13,957 bases of DNA. It comes from Bacteroidales bacterium (GTDB lineage Bacteria; Bacteroidota; Bacteroidia; Bacteroidales; UBA932). Within the stretch, counting starts at the first letter, position 1, and every line of letters starts with the position of its first letter. Shown here in pieces: positions 6,561-12,606 of this stretch. The notes beneath the pieces are model-generated. The model did no database searches, was not told the DNA's origin, and saw nothing but the letters and a program-made list of their open reading frames with translations. The DNA lies in NCBI GenBank assembly GCA_017548445.1, contig JAFYZZ010000042.1, positions 1 to 13,957 of the forward strand, written 5' to 3'. The position numbers were made by a program, and so were the translations under genes.

Positions 6561-7151
6561 ATGAAAAAGATCTTGTTGATTGCTGCGGGTCTGCTGATGG
6601 GCGCCGCGGCGCTTTGTGCCCAGGAAGCCATGTACGGCATCAAGTCCGGCCATCTGAAGTTCGAGACCCAGACCAGCGGGGGCATGCAGTACAACGAACT
6701 CTGGTTCGACGACTACGGACGCCTCCGGAAACAGCACGACCAGACGGCGATGGAAGGCTTCGGAACCTACCACACCGAGATCCTGTATCGCGACGGCAAG
6801 GCATACACCAACGCCTGGTTCGACAACGAGAAGAAGGACGAGGCCAAGATGACCGACCTCGGCGAAATGCCCAACTTCCTGAAGATGGACGAGGAGTATC
6901 TGAAGAACAACAAGATTCAGATCCTCGGCACCGAAGAGGTTCTCGGCCGGACCTGCACGATCTACACCTACAAATACAAGTCGATGCTCCGCACGATCAC
7001 CCGCAAGGACTGGGTCTGGAAGGGCATCGTCCTGAAGATGGAGACCAAGGGCATCCTCGGCGCCAATAACAATATGGTAGTCACCGAGTTCCAGGAGAAC
7101 ATCAAGATTCCCGCCTCCACCTTCGCCCTCCCGGCGAAAATCATCGAGTAA
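6561..7151 (+). CDS. Exported protein, possibly LolA/DUF4412-like
   Basis: A 196-residue protein with a textbook signal peptide (MKK, hydrophobic core, probable cleavage after LCA near residue 20 before QE). The mature domain begins with alternating hydrophobic and polar residues (IKSGHLKFETQTSGGMQYNELWFDDYG, about residues 27-53). Near the C-terminus it has KGIVLKMETKGILGANNNMVVTEFQENIKIPASTF (about 153-187). This order of beta strands and the IPASTFALP ending recall LolA-like and DUF4412 periplasmic proteins, which bind lipids or lipoproteins. That assignment rests on pattern memory and is only tentative. It has its own promoter, and the SulP gene that follows has another, so it is probably transcribed alone or with the preceding gene by read-through. 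Confidence 0.8.
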   Translation: MKKILLIAAGLLMGAAALCAQEAMYGIKSGHLKFETQTSGGMQYNELWFDDYGRLRKQHDQTAMEGFGTYHTEILYRDGKAYTNAWFDNEKKDEAKMTDLGEMPNFLKMDEEYLKNNKIQILGTEEVLGRTCTIYTYKYKSMLRTITRKDWVWKGIVLKMETKGILGANNNMVVTEFQENIKIPASTFALPAKIIE

Positions 7152-7180
7152 ACAACTTTGAAACATTGGCCGCGCCACAT

Positions 7181-7211
7181 TTTGAAAAAAATTTAATAAT
7201 GTGTAATTTCG
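7181..7211 (+). promoter_or_regulatory. Promoter of the SulP transporter gene
   Basis: TTTG at 7181-7184 and TAATTTCG at 7204-7211 are 19 bases apart. Expected start near 7216, leaving a leader of about 60 bases that contains a hairpin. Confidence 0.75.
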
Positions 7212-7241
7212 CGGCCAGTTTAGTTAAGTGTATTACCTGAC

Positions 7242-7260
7242 AGCCGGCAAGGAGCCGGCT
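7242..7260 (+). promoter_or_regulatory. Hairpin in the SulP 5' leader with an AAGGA loop
   Basis: AGCCGGC (7242-7248) and GCCGGCT (7254-7260) form a perfect 7-base stem with loop AAGGA, 14 bases before the start codon. No T-run follows, so it is not a simple terminator. AAGGAG lies 9 bases before an out-of-frame ATG at 7264 and 20 before the real ATG, so a role in translation control or mRNA stability is possible but unproven. Confidence 0.45.
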
Positions 7261-7274
7261 TAGATGCTATTAGT

Positions 7275-8960
7275 ATGGATTTCAAAGTTGGTTTCAAGCC
7301 CAAGCTGTTCTCGACGTTCAAGAACGGCTACAACAAACAGACCCTCGTCCAGGACCTGCTCGCCGGTGTCATCGTAGGCATCGTGGCGCTGCCGCTCGCC
7401 ATCGCGTTCGGTATCGCATCGGGCGCCTCGCCGGAGGCCGGTATCCTGACGGCCATCGTGGCCGGTTTCCTCATTTCCTTCTTCGGCGGCAGCAAGGTCC
7501 AGATCGGCGGTCCGACCGGCGCCTTCATCGTCATCGTTTATGGAATCATCCAGCAATACGGCATGGGCGGCCTCGCCATCGCGACGTTCATGGCCGGTGC
7601 TTTCCTCATCCTGATGGGCGTGCTCCATCTCGGCACGATCATCAAGTACATCCCCTACCCGATCGTCGTCGGCTTCACCAGCGGTATCGCCCTGACGATC
7701 TTCGCGACCCAGATCAAGGACCTCTTCGGCCTGCAGATCGAAAGCGTCCCGGCCGGTTTCCTGGACAAGTGGGCCGTCTATTTCCAGCATTTCGACACCG
7801 TGAACTGGTGGACGCTGCTGATCGGCGTGCTCAGCATCCTGGTCATCGTCTTCACGCCGAAGATCAGCCGCCGCATCCCGGGCTCGCTCGTGGCGATCAT
7901 CCTGATGACGGTCGTCGCGCTCGTCCTGAAGCGGATGGGCATCGAGGGCATCGAGACCATCGGTGACCGCTTCTCCATCTCGTCCAGCCTGCCCCAGCCG
8001 GAGGTCCCCAAGCTCAACTGGGAGAGCATCACGCGCCTGGCGCAGCCGGCGATGGTGATCGCGATGCTGGGCGCCATCGAATCGCTCCTTTCCGCGGCCG
8101 TGGCCGACGGTGTGATCGGCGACCGCCACGACAGCAACCAGGAACTGGTCGCGCAGGGCATCGCCAATATGGTGTCGCCGCTCATCGGCGGCATCCCCGC
8201 CACGGGCGCCATCGCCCGTACGATGACGAACATCAACAACGGCGGCCGCACGCCCGTCGCGGGCATCGCGCACGCCATCGTCCTGGCACTCATCTACCTG
8301 TTCCTGATGCCGCTCGTGCAGTACATCCCGATGTCCTGCCTCGCCGGCGTGCTGGTGGTGGTGTCCTACAATATGAGCGAGTGGCGCAGCTTCAAGGCCA
8401 TCCTCAAGAACCCGAAATCCGACATCATCGTGCTGCTGGTCACGTTCTTCCTGACCGTGATCTTCGACCTGACCGTCGCCATCGAGGTCGGCGTGCTGAT
8501 CGCCTGCCTGCTCTGTATGAAGCGGATGGCCGAGACGACCAACGTCTCCGTCCTGAGCGACGAGATCGACCCGAGCGCCGACACCGACGTCCAGGGCAAT
8601 CTCGAGCACCTCATCATCCCCGAGGGCGCCAAGGTCTATGAGATCAACGGCCCCTACTTCTTCGGCATCGGCAACAAGTTCGAGGAAATGATGGGCGATA
8701 TGGGCGGCCGCGCCAAGGTCCGCATCATCCGGATGCGCAAGGTCCCGTTCATCGACTCGACCGGCGTGCACAACCTGTCCAACATGTGCCGGATGTGTAC
8801 GCAGATGGGCGTCAAGGTGGTGCTCTCCGGCGTCAACCCCAACGTGATGAAGGTCCTCGAGAACGCGGGCATGGACGACCTGGTGGGCAAGGAGAACATC
8901 TGCAGCCACATCAACCTCGCCCTCAAGCGCGCCGAGGAGATCCTCGCAGAGAACAAATAG
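7275..8960 (+). CDS. SulP family inorganic anion transporter with STAS domain
   Basis: A 561-residue inner-membrane transporter of the SulP (SLC26-like) family, which moves sulfate, bicarbonate or dicarboxylates by proton or sodium coupling. The membrane domain (about residues 18-415) starts with the family signature LLAGVIVGIVALPLAIAFGIASG and continues through GGSKVQIGGPTGAF, the substrate-site region. Later helices include GAIESLLSAAVADGV and NMVSPLIGGIPATGAIARTMTN, both typical of the family. A cytoplasmic STAS domain (about 430-556) ends the chain and keeps the DSTG motif (Asp494-Gly497) found in anti-sigma antagonist folds. Length is normal for the bacterial family. The exact substrate cannot be decided; BicA-like bicarbonate uptake and sulfate uptake both remain possible. 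It appears monocistronic, between its own promoter and a strong terminator. Confidence 0.95.
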   Translation: MDFKVGFKPKLFSTFKNGYNKQTLVQDLLAGVIVGIVALPLAIAFGIASGASPEAGILTAIVAGFLISFFGGSKVQIGGPTGAFIVIVYGIIQQYGMGGLAIATFMAGAFLILMGVLHLGTIIKYIPYPIVVGFTSGIALTIFATQIKDLFGLQIESVPAGFLDKWAVYFQHFDTVNWWTLLIGVLSILVIVFTPKISRRIPGSLVAIILMTVVALVLKRMGIEGIETIGDRFSISSSLPQPEVPKLNWESITRLAQPAMVIAMLGAIESLLSAAVADGVIGDRHDSNQELVAQGIANMVSPLIGGIPATGAIARTMTNINNGGRTPVAGIAHAIVLALIYLFLMPLVQYIPMSCLAGVLVVVSYNMSEWRSFKAILKNPKSDIIVLLVTFFLTVIFDLTVAIEVGVLIACLLCMKRMAETTNVSVLSDEIDPSADTDVQGNLEHLIIPEGAKVYEINGPYFFGIGNKFEEMMGDMGGRAKVRIIRMRKVPFIDSTGVHNLSNMCRMCTQMGVKVVLSGVNPNVMKVLENAGMDDLVGKENICSHINLALKRAEEILAENK

Positions 8961-8981
8961 CCGCCGCGGCCGGTTCCGCGG

Positions 8982-9036
8982 ATTTCCCCGCAACCGCCAA
9001 TATTATTTGGCAGTTGCGGGGAAATTCGTATTTTTG
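8982..9036 (+). terminator. Strong terminator after SulP
   Basis: A 19-base stem (8982-9000 with 9007-9025, one C/A mismatch) with a 6-base loop, followed by a T-rich tail to 9036. The right arm and tail also carry the promoter of the next gene. Confidence 0.85.
9006..9036 (+). promoter_or_regulatory. Promoter embedded in the SulP terminator
   Basis: TTTG at 9006-9009, at the loop and right arm of the terminator hairpin, and TATTTTTG at 9029-9036, the terminator tail, are 19 bases apart, an exact match to the Bacteroidota pattern. Transcription from here would serve the 611-residue gene after a leader of about 120 bases. Confidence 0.65.
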
Positions 9037-9040
9037 GGTA

Positions 9041-9076
9041 ATGAAATTCCCACGGACACTCCTTAGCCCACGCTGA
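9041..9076 (+). other. Possible leaderless 11-codon ORF in the leader of the 611-residue gene
   Basis: An ATG lies 4 bases after the -7 box, at the expected transcription start, and opens an 11-codon frame (MKFPRTLLSPR) ending in TGA. It could be a leaderless leader peptide or chance. The rest of the leader (9077-9161) holds a run of eight T residues at 9131-9138 without a hairpin before it, and A-rich sequence before the real start. Confidence 0.25.
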
Positions 9077-9161
9077 ACCACACAGCATCTACCGCCCTTC
9101 CACCTGAACCCGAATTTTAACCTAACCCTATTTTTTTTACTATAACTAAAAACCAAAAAGC

Positions 9162-10997
9162 ATGGAAGAAATCAGAAAGGTTTCGTTGAGGAACAAAGCT
9201 ATGGCGGTGATTGACATTCACATTGTCAGCGATTCCGCACGATGTGTCGCCGTAAAGGGACTTGCCTGGGACAAGACGGCCGTGGTAGATCTGCACGATT
9301 TGAAAGAGTTCAAAGAAGGTGACGTCTTACACCTGGAGATCAAGCCCCGGGGCGGGAAAGACGCCAGATCGAAAGAGTTTTTCACCTACCGGATGCGTGG
9401 CGTGAAAACGGCGTACTTCAGATTCGACGGAACTACTTTCCGTAACAAGCTGACCTTTCTCCGCGTTGCCAAAGGCGGTGAAGGGCCTGCGGAAGTCCGC
9501 GGCATCAAGGTGCTTAACCAGACCTCTGCGAATGGCCTCCTGATCGGCATTGAAGGAGGGACCAAGCCCTTCAGCTATCCTTTAACAACCGGCCTGGACA
9601 AGGACCGCGTCACGGACCTTACCGAGATCAAGGGACTTGTCGATGGAGACGAAGCCACGGTAAGCCTTCATACAATCAACGGGATTACAGGATCATCCTA
9701 TACCGTCGTCTTGAACAAGGCCGCCAGGAAGAATGCAGTCCTCTCCGTATACGGCAAGGCCCTTTCTCCTTCGATGAGGCTCCTGTATCTCTCAGATGAT
9801 TTCACCTATTACAAGACGCCTGTCCGGATCTTGAGGGTCAGCCAATATGACAAGGACTACCCGCTCCGGATATGCATCAAGAGCGGTCCGAATGTCTACA
9901 ATGTGACCAGGGAGATTTCGCTTGGGGGCAATTGGTTCGATCTCGCCGACGCCGCGGATATCATCAAAGACGGGGATGAATTCTGGATGGAGGCCACCGA
10001 CGACAAGAAGTTTTACCAACCCGGAGAGCGATTCATCTATCAGAAGGCCTCCACAAAGGAAGCCCGGTACGAGCGCAAAGACTGGAAGATGGTGTTCAAC
10101 GGGATCGCCGAAGCGACGACACACATCAAAAGCCCCGAAGAAGAGAAACTCCTTCAAAAGATTGACGCCTGGGAGAAGAAAGGCAACACGGAAAGCGCCT
10201 GGCCGGGGATCAAGAAAAGCGCCGTCGTCGCAGGCCTGCGGGATCTTGCGGACAGATATTACGTGAAGACAGGCAGGTATACGAATTTCTCAACCGACGG
10301 CAGTTCTACACAAGAGTATTGTACGCGCGTCTACCAGAGCGACGACTACCCGAATTGCGGTTCTGTCGCCATTATGTTCTATGCGGCAAAACTGAATTTC
10401 AGCAAGTTCGTCGATACGGTCATCACATTGTACGAAAAGGGCACGCTATACGGACGGCCCGTGGAGGAAAAACTCCGCAAGGCCAGTACCGATATCGCCA
10501 ACAAGTATCCTTGCCCGGGGAAGGTCGCCGAGGTCTGCTGGATGTTCCAGGGTTCCGTGACGCAGGAAGAAACCAATTATTCGGTCAAACCTGAGCCCTG
10601 CACGGTCAAGATGTTCATGTACCCGGACGAGGAAGCGCGGCTGATCAAATTAGCATTCAAGGCCACCTGTGTCAAGCATCAGAGGATGGCCACCTGGGCT
10701 ACCACGCCAAAAGCCCTGGAGCACCTGGACGAATGGATCAAGTATCTGGACAACTCCGGCTCGGTCTTCTGGCTGATGCACGCCAACGCTTTGGCGCCCT
10801 ATTTGATCGACACCCACAAGTCCTTCACGCACCTGTCGTTCAAAGACCTCCATTGGGTAGTCGTCCTGAAGGCACAAAAAACGGCCAAATACGTCTATCT
10901 CAACATACACACCTGGGGACAACTCCACCGAATCAAAGTGACCCACGCCGAGTTCCGGAAGATGTCATATTCCGCCGTCCTGTTCAAAGCGAAGTAA
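9162..10997 (+). CDS. Multidomain protein: three beta-type modules and a papain/C39-like peptidase domain
   Basis: A 611-residue protein without a signal peptide or membrane helix. Three related modules fill the first half, each about 95-110 residues. They align at VIDIHIVSDS (about 16), VRGIKVLNQT (112) and VRILRVSQYD (221), each followed by a DL-x-GD motif: VVDLHDLKEFKEGD (41-54), VTDLTEIKGLVDGD (150-163) and WFDLADAADIIKDGD (258-272). A linker to about 360 is helical. The C-terminal part has NCGSVAIMF with Cys399, then HWVVVLK with His564 and YVYLNIHTWG with Asn581: the order and spacing of a papain/C39-like cysteine peptidase. Codons are richer in A and T than in neighbouring genes. It could be an effector, a toxin or a housekeeping processing enzyme; no function is assigned. 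An ATG at 9201 is an alternative start. Confidence 0.8.
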   Translation: MEEIRKVSLRNKAMAVIDIHIVSDSARCVAVKGLAWDKTAVVDLHDLKEFKEGDVLHLEIKPRGGKDARSKEFFTYRMRGVKTAYFRFDGTTFRNKLTFLRVAKGGEGPAEVRGIKVLNQTSANGLLIGIEGGTKPFSYPLTTGLDKDRVTDLTEIKGLVDGDEATVSLHTINGITGSSYTVVLNKAARKNAVLSVYGKALSPSMRLLYLSDDFTYYKTPVRILRVSQYDKDYPLRICIKSGPNVYNVTREISLGGNWFDLADAADIIKDGDEFWMEATDDKKFYQPGERFIYQKASTKEARYERKDWKMVFNGIAEATTHIKSPEEEKLLQKIDAWEKKGNTESAWPGIKKSAVVAGLRDLADRYYVKTGRYTNFSTDGSSTQEYCTRVYQSDDYPNCGSVAIMFYAAKLNFSKFVDTVITLYEKGTLYGRPVEEKLRKASTDIANKYPCPGKVAEVCWMFQGSVTQEETNYSVKPEPCTVKMFMYPDEEARLIKLAFKATCVKHQRMATWATTPKALEHLDEWIKYLDNSGSVFWLMHANALAPYLIDTHKSFTHLSFKDLHWVVVLKAQKTAKYVYLNIHTWGQLHRIKVTHAEFRKMSYSAVLFKAK

Positions 10998-11080
10998 GCG
11001 GCTGTCGATTTTGGCGCCTGGATCCCCTGGGTCGCGGCAAGACTTCAAGAGAACCAATAGCAAAATCAATCGAAAGTACG

Positions 11081-11209
11081 ATGGAAGATTATATCAAACG
11101 TGAAATCGACCGATTCGGGGAATTGCTTTTAGCGATCGCCCACAAGATGGGTTTGTTCCTGGACAACAAGGGATACTACTCATTCCGGCTCCACGCCCTG
11201 CTCAGCTGA
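11081..11209 (+). CDS. Small 42-residue protein of unknown function
   Basis: A short frame starting MEDYIKREIDRFGELLLAIAHK with a predicted amphipathic helix of about 22 residues, then LFLDNKGYYSFRLHALLS. The first half looks like the N-terminus of small helical proteins found in Bacteroidales, so this may be a full small protein or a truncated copy of one. It lies 83 bases after the 611-residue gene and directly before a strong terminator, so the two are probably cotranscribed. No toxin, immunity or regulator motif can be seen. It might be a partner or inhibitor of the peptidase-like protein, but only position supports that. Confidence 0.6.
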   Translation: MEDYIKREIDRFGELLLAIAHKMGLFLDNKGYYSFRLHALLS

Positions 11210-11228
11210 GCGCTTCCACCTTTTCCGA

Positions 11229-11282
11229 GGACCGGGCCGAAGGCATTTTTGAAATGCCGGCGGTCCGGCCATTGTTTTTTCC
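11229..11282 (+). terminator. Terminator after the 42-residue gene
   Basis: A two-part stem: GGACCG (11229-11234) with CGGTCC (11261-11266), and GGCATTT (11242-11248) with AAATGCC (11252-11258) around a TTG loop. A run of T (11275-11280) follows. It closes the segment that starts at 9006. Confidence 0.85.
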
Positions 11283-11306
11283 GATAGCAAGTTTCGGAGA
11301 TTTGCC

Positions 11307-11333
11307 TATCTTTGCAATCGTGATGAACGATTG
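11307..11333 (+). promoter_or_regulatory. -7 box with palindromic site at the transcription start
   Basis: TATCTTTG (11307-11314) is a perfect -7 box, although no TTTG lies at the right distance upstream. Immediately after it CAATCGT (11315-11321) and ACGATTG (11327-11333) form a perfect 7-base inverted repeat with a 5-base centre. The weak -33 suits a promoter that needs an activator, and the palindrome suits a regulator site. A 25-codon frame opens at 11337 and ends at 11414, with no recognisable content. Confidence 0.5.
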
Positions 11334-11394
11334 ATAATGCGCGCGGCGTTCGGAAATTCCGATTGCCGTTATAGAAACAAACACGAACCAAAGC

Positions 11395-11425
11395 TTTCCC
11401 ATCGTGTAGAGTGAACCTACCTTTG
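11395..11425 (+). promoter_or_regulatory. Promoter of the small membrane protein-lysR-antiporter operon
   Basis: TTTC at 11395-11398 and TACCTTTG at 11418-11425 are 19 bases apart. The expected start is near 11430, leaving a leader of about 47 bases to the ATG at 11477. It may work in tandem with the site at 11307-11333. Confidence 0.7.
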
Positions 11426-11476
11426 CATTGTCGAAACGACGACGAAGTAATTTTGTTTCACTTAACACAAAACAAC

Positions 11477-11677
11477 ATGAAAGCATTGATCATTATCGCA
11501 GCTTGCCTCGGACTCGCAGTGGTCCTCAGAATCGCGGACGTCCTCCTCTCGCGCAAACCTATCAACAGCGTCGGCGCCAAAGCCAACGACAAGTCCAAGG
11601 GTATGCCGAAGATGGATATCAACAATCCGGAATCTGTCGCCGAGGCGCTGGCTCACTACAAGGACCTCGACGACTAA
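11477..11677 (+). CDS. Small single-span membrane protein, 66 residues
   Basis: A 66-residue protein with one hydrophobic segment at about residues 2-25 (ALIIIAACLGLAVVLRIADVLL) and a charged tail (about 28-66) rich in Lys, Asn and Asp. The hydrophobic segment may be a membrane anchor or an uncleaved signal, leaving the tail outside or inside the membrane. I do not recognise a family. It is the first gene of the operon containing lysR and the antiporter, 23 bases before lysR with no terminator between. Such small membrane proteins often modulate a neighbouring transporter, but nothing in the sequence proves this. The reading frame is open upstream to 11411, but that extension covers the promoter box and leader, so the ATG at 11477 is preferred. 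Confidence 0.75.
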   Translation: MKALIIIAACLGLAVVLRIADVLLSRKPINSVGAKANDKSKGMPKMDINNPESVAEALAHYKDLDD

Positions 11678-11700
11678 TCCACTAACTAATTATCTATATC

Positions 11701-12606
11701 ATGGAACTCCGGCAGCTTAAGTATTTCGTAAAAACGGCGGAAACGCTCAATTTCTCGGAAGCGGCACGCGCCCTCTTTGTCACACAGAGCACCCTCTCCC
11801 AGCAGATCAGATCGCTGGAGGAAGAGATGGGCACCGAGCTCTTCCAGAGAGACAGCCACAGCGTCAGCCTCACCGAGAGCGGCGAGCATCTGCTGCCCAT
11901 TGCGAAACACACGCTGCAGGACGCCGAAGACTGCTACACGCAGATCAGCGACCTCAAGCAGATGCTGTCCGGAGTTCTTAACATCGGCATCACGTACACT
12001 TTCGCGCCGGTCCTCACCGAGACCGTCGGAGAATTTACCAAACAATATCCGGGAGTCAAACTCAACATCATCTGCCAGACGATGGCCGCCCTGCTTGAAA
12101 TGCTCAAGCGCCGGGAGGTGGACTTCGTCCTCTGCTTCAAGCCGAACGTGGTGGATGACGAGATTGAATCGCATACCTTATTCGACAACCAGCTGTCCGT
12201 CATCCTGAGCAACGAGCACCCGCTCGCCGGCCGGTCCACGCTGACGCTGGAGGACATCCGCCCCCAGCGCATCGCGATGCCCGCCAAGGAGACGCAGGCG
12301 CGGAACGCCTTCGACAGCATGTTCCCCGGCGAGCTGCAGCGGCTTGACGTCCAGGTCGAGATCAACGAGGTCAATGTCCTGCTGGATCTGATCCGGGCCA
12401 CCCAGATGATCACCTTCCTGTCCGAAGCCACGCTGTACCAGAAGGGAGGCCTCAAGGCCATCCCGCTCGACGCCCCGAACACCCAGATGGAAGGCTGTGT
12501 CCATACCCTCAAGAAAGTTTACCGCAAACGTGCCGCCGATGAGTTCATCCGCATCCTCAGTCAGTCCAACGCTGTGATGGAGCGGGCTCATAACTGGCTC
12601 AAATGA
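11701..12606 (+). CDS. LysR family transcriptional regulator
   Basis: A 301-residue LysR-type regulator of normal length. The N-terminal winged helix-turn-helix is complete: [20 protein letters not shown], then [30 protein letters not shown] to about residue 56. A linker helix leads to two substrate-binding subdomains (about 90-295). The closest look is to the CynR/OxyR-like group, but the inducer cannot be told. It is followed by a transporter whose ATG overlaps the lysR stop as ATGA, so translation is coupled. LysR proteins usually control neighbouring genes, so the operon is probably autoregulated and responds to a small molecule carried by the transporter. Its start is the first ATG after the small gene, in an A/T-rich leader. 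Confidence 0.95.
   Translation: MELRQLKYFVKTAETLNFSEAARALFVTQSTLSQQIRSLEEEMGTELFQRDSHSVSLTESGEHLLPIAKHTLQDAEDCYTQISDLKQMLSGVLNIGITYTFAPVLTETVGEFTKQYPGVKLNIICQTMAALLEMLKRREVDFVLCFKPNVVDDEIESHTLFDNQLSVILSNEHPLAGRSTLTLEDIRPQRIAMPAKETQARNAFDSMFPGELQRLDVQVEINEVNVLLDLIRATQMITFLSEATLYQKGGLKAIPLDAPNTQMEGCVHTLKKVYRKRAADEFIRILSQSNAVMERAHNWLK

Noticed and set aside
5858..7151. The two exported proteins as paralogues
   Set aside because: Both have signal peptides and similar size, and each has a short W-[YF]-D-D-[FY]-G match, but the rest does not align by eye, so a shared origin is not supported.
7260..8993. 577-codon minus-strand open frame opposite SulP
   Set aside because: It is the antisense of a clearly conserved SulP gene, and its product is an improbable Asp/His/Arg-rich low-complexity chain with no domain. 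Long antisense frames are expected at this GC content.
9131..9138. Run of eight T residues before the 611-residue gene as a terminator
   Set aside because: No hairpin precedes it, so it does not have the form of a rho-independent terminator.
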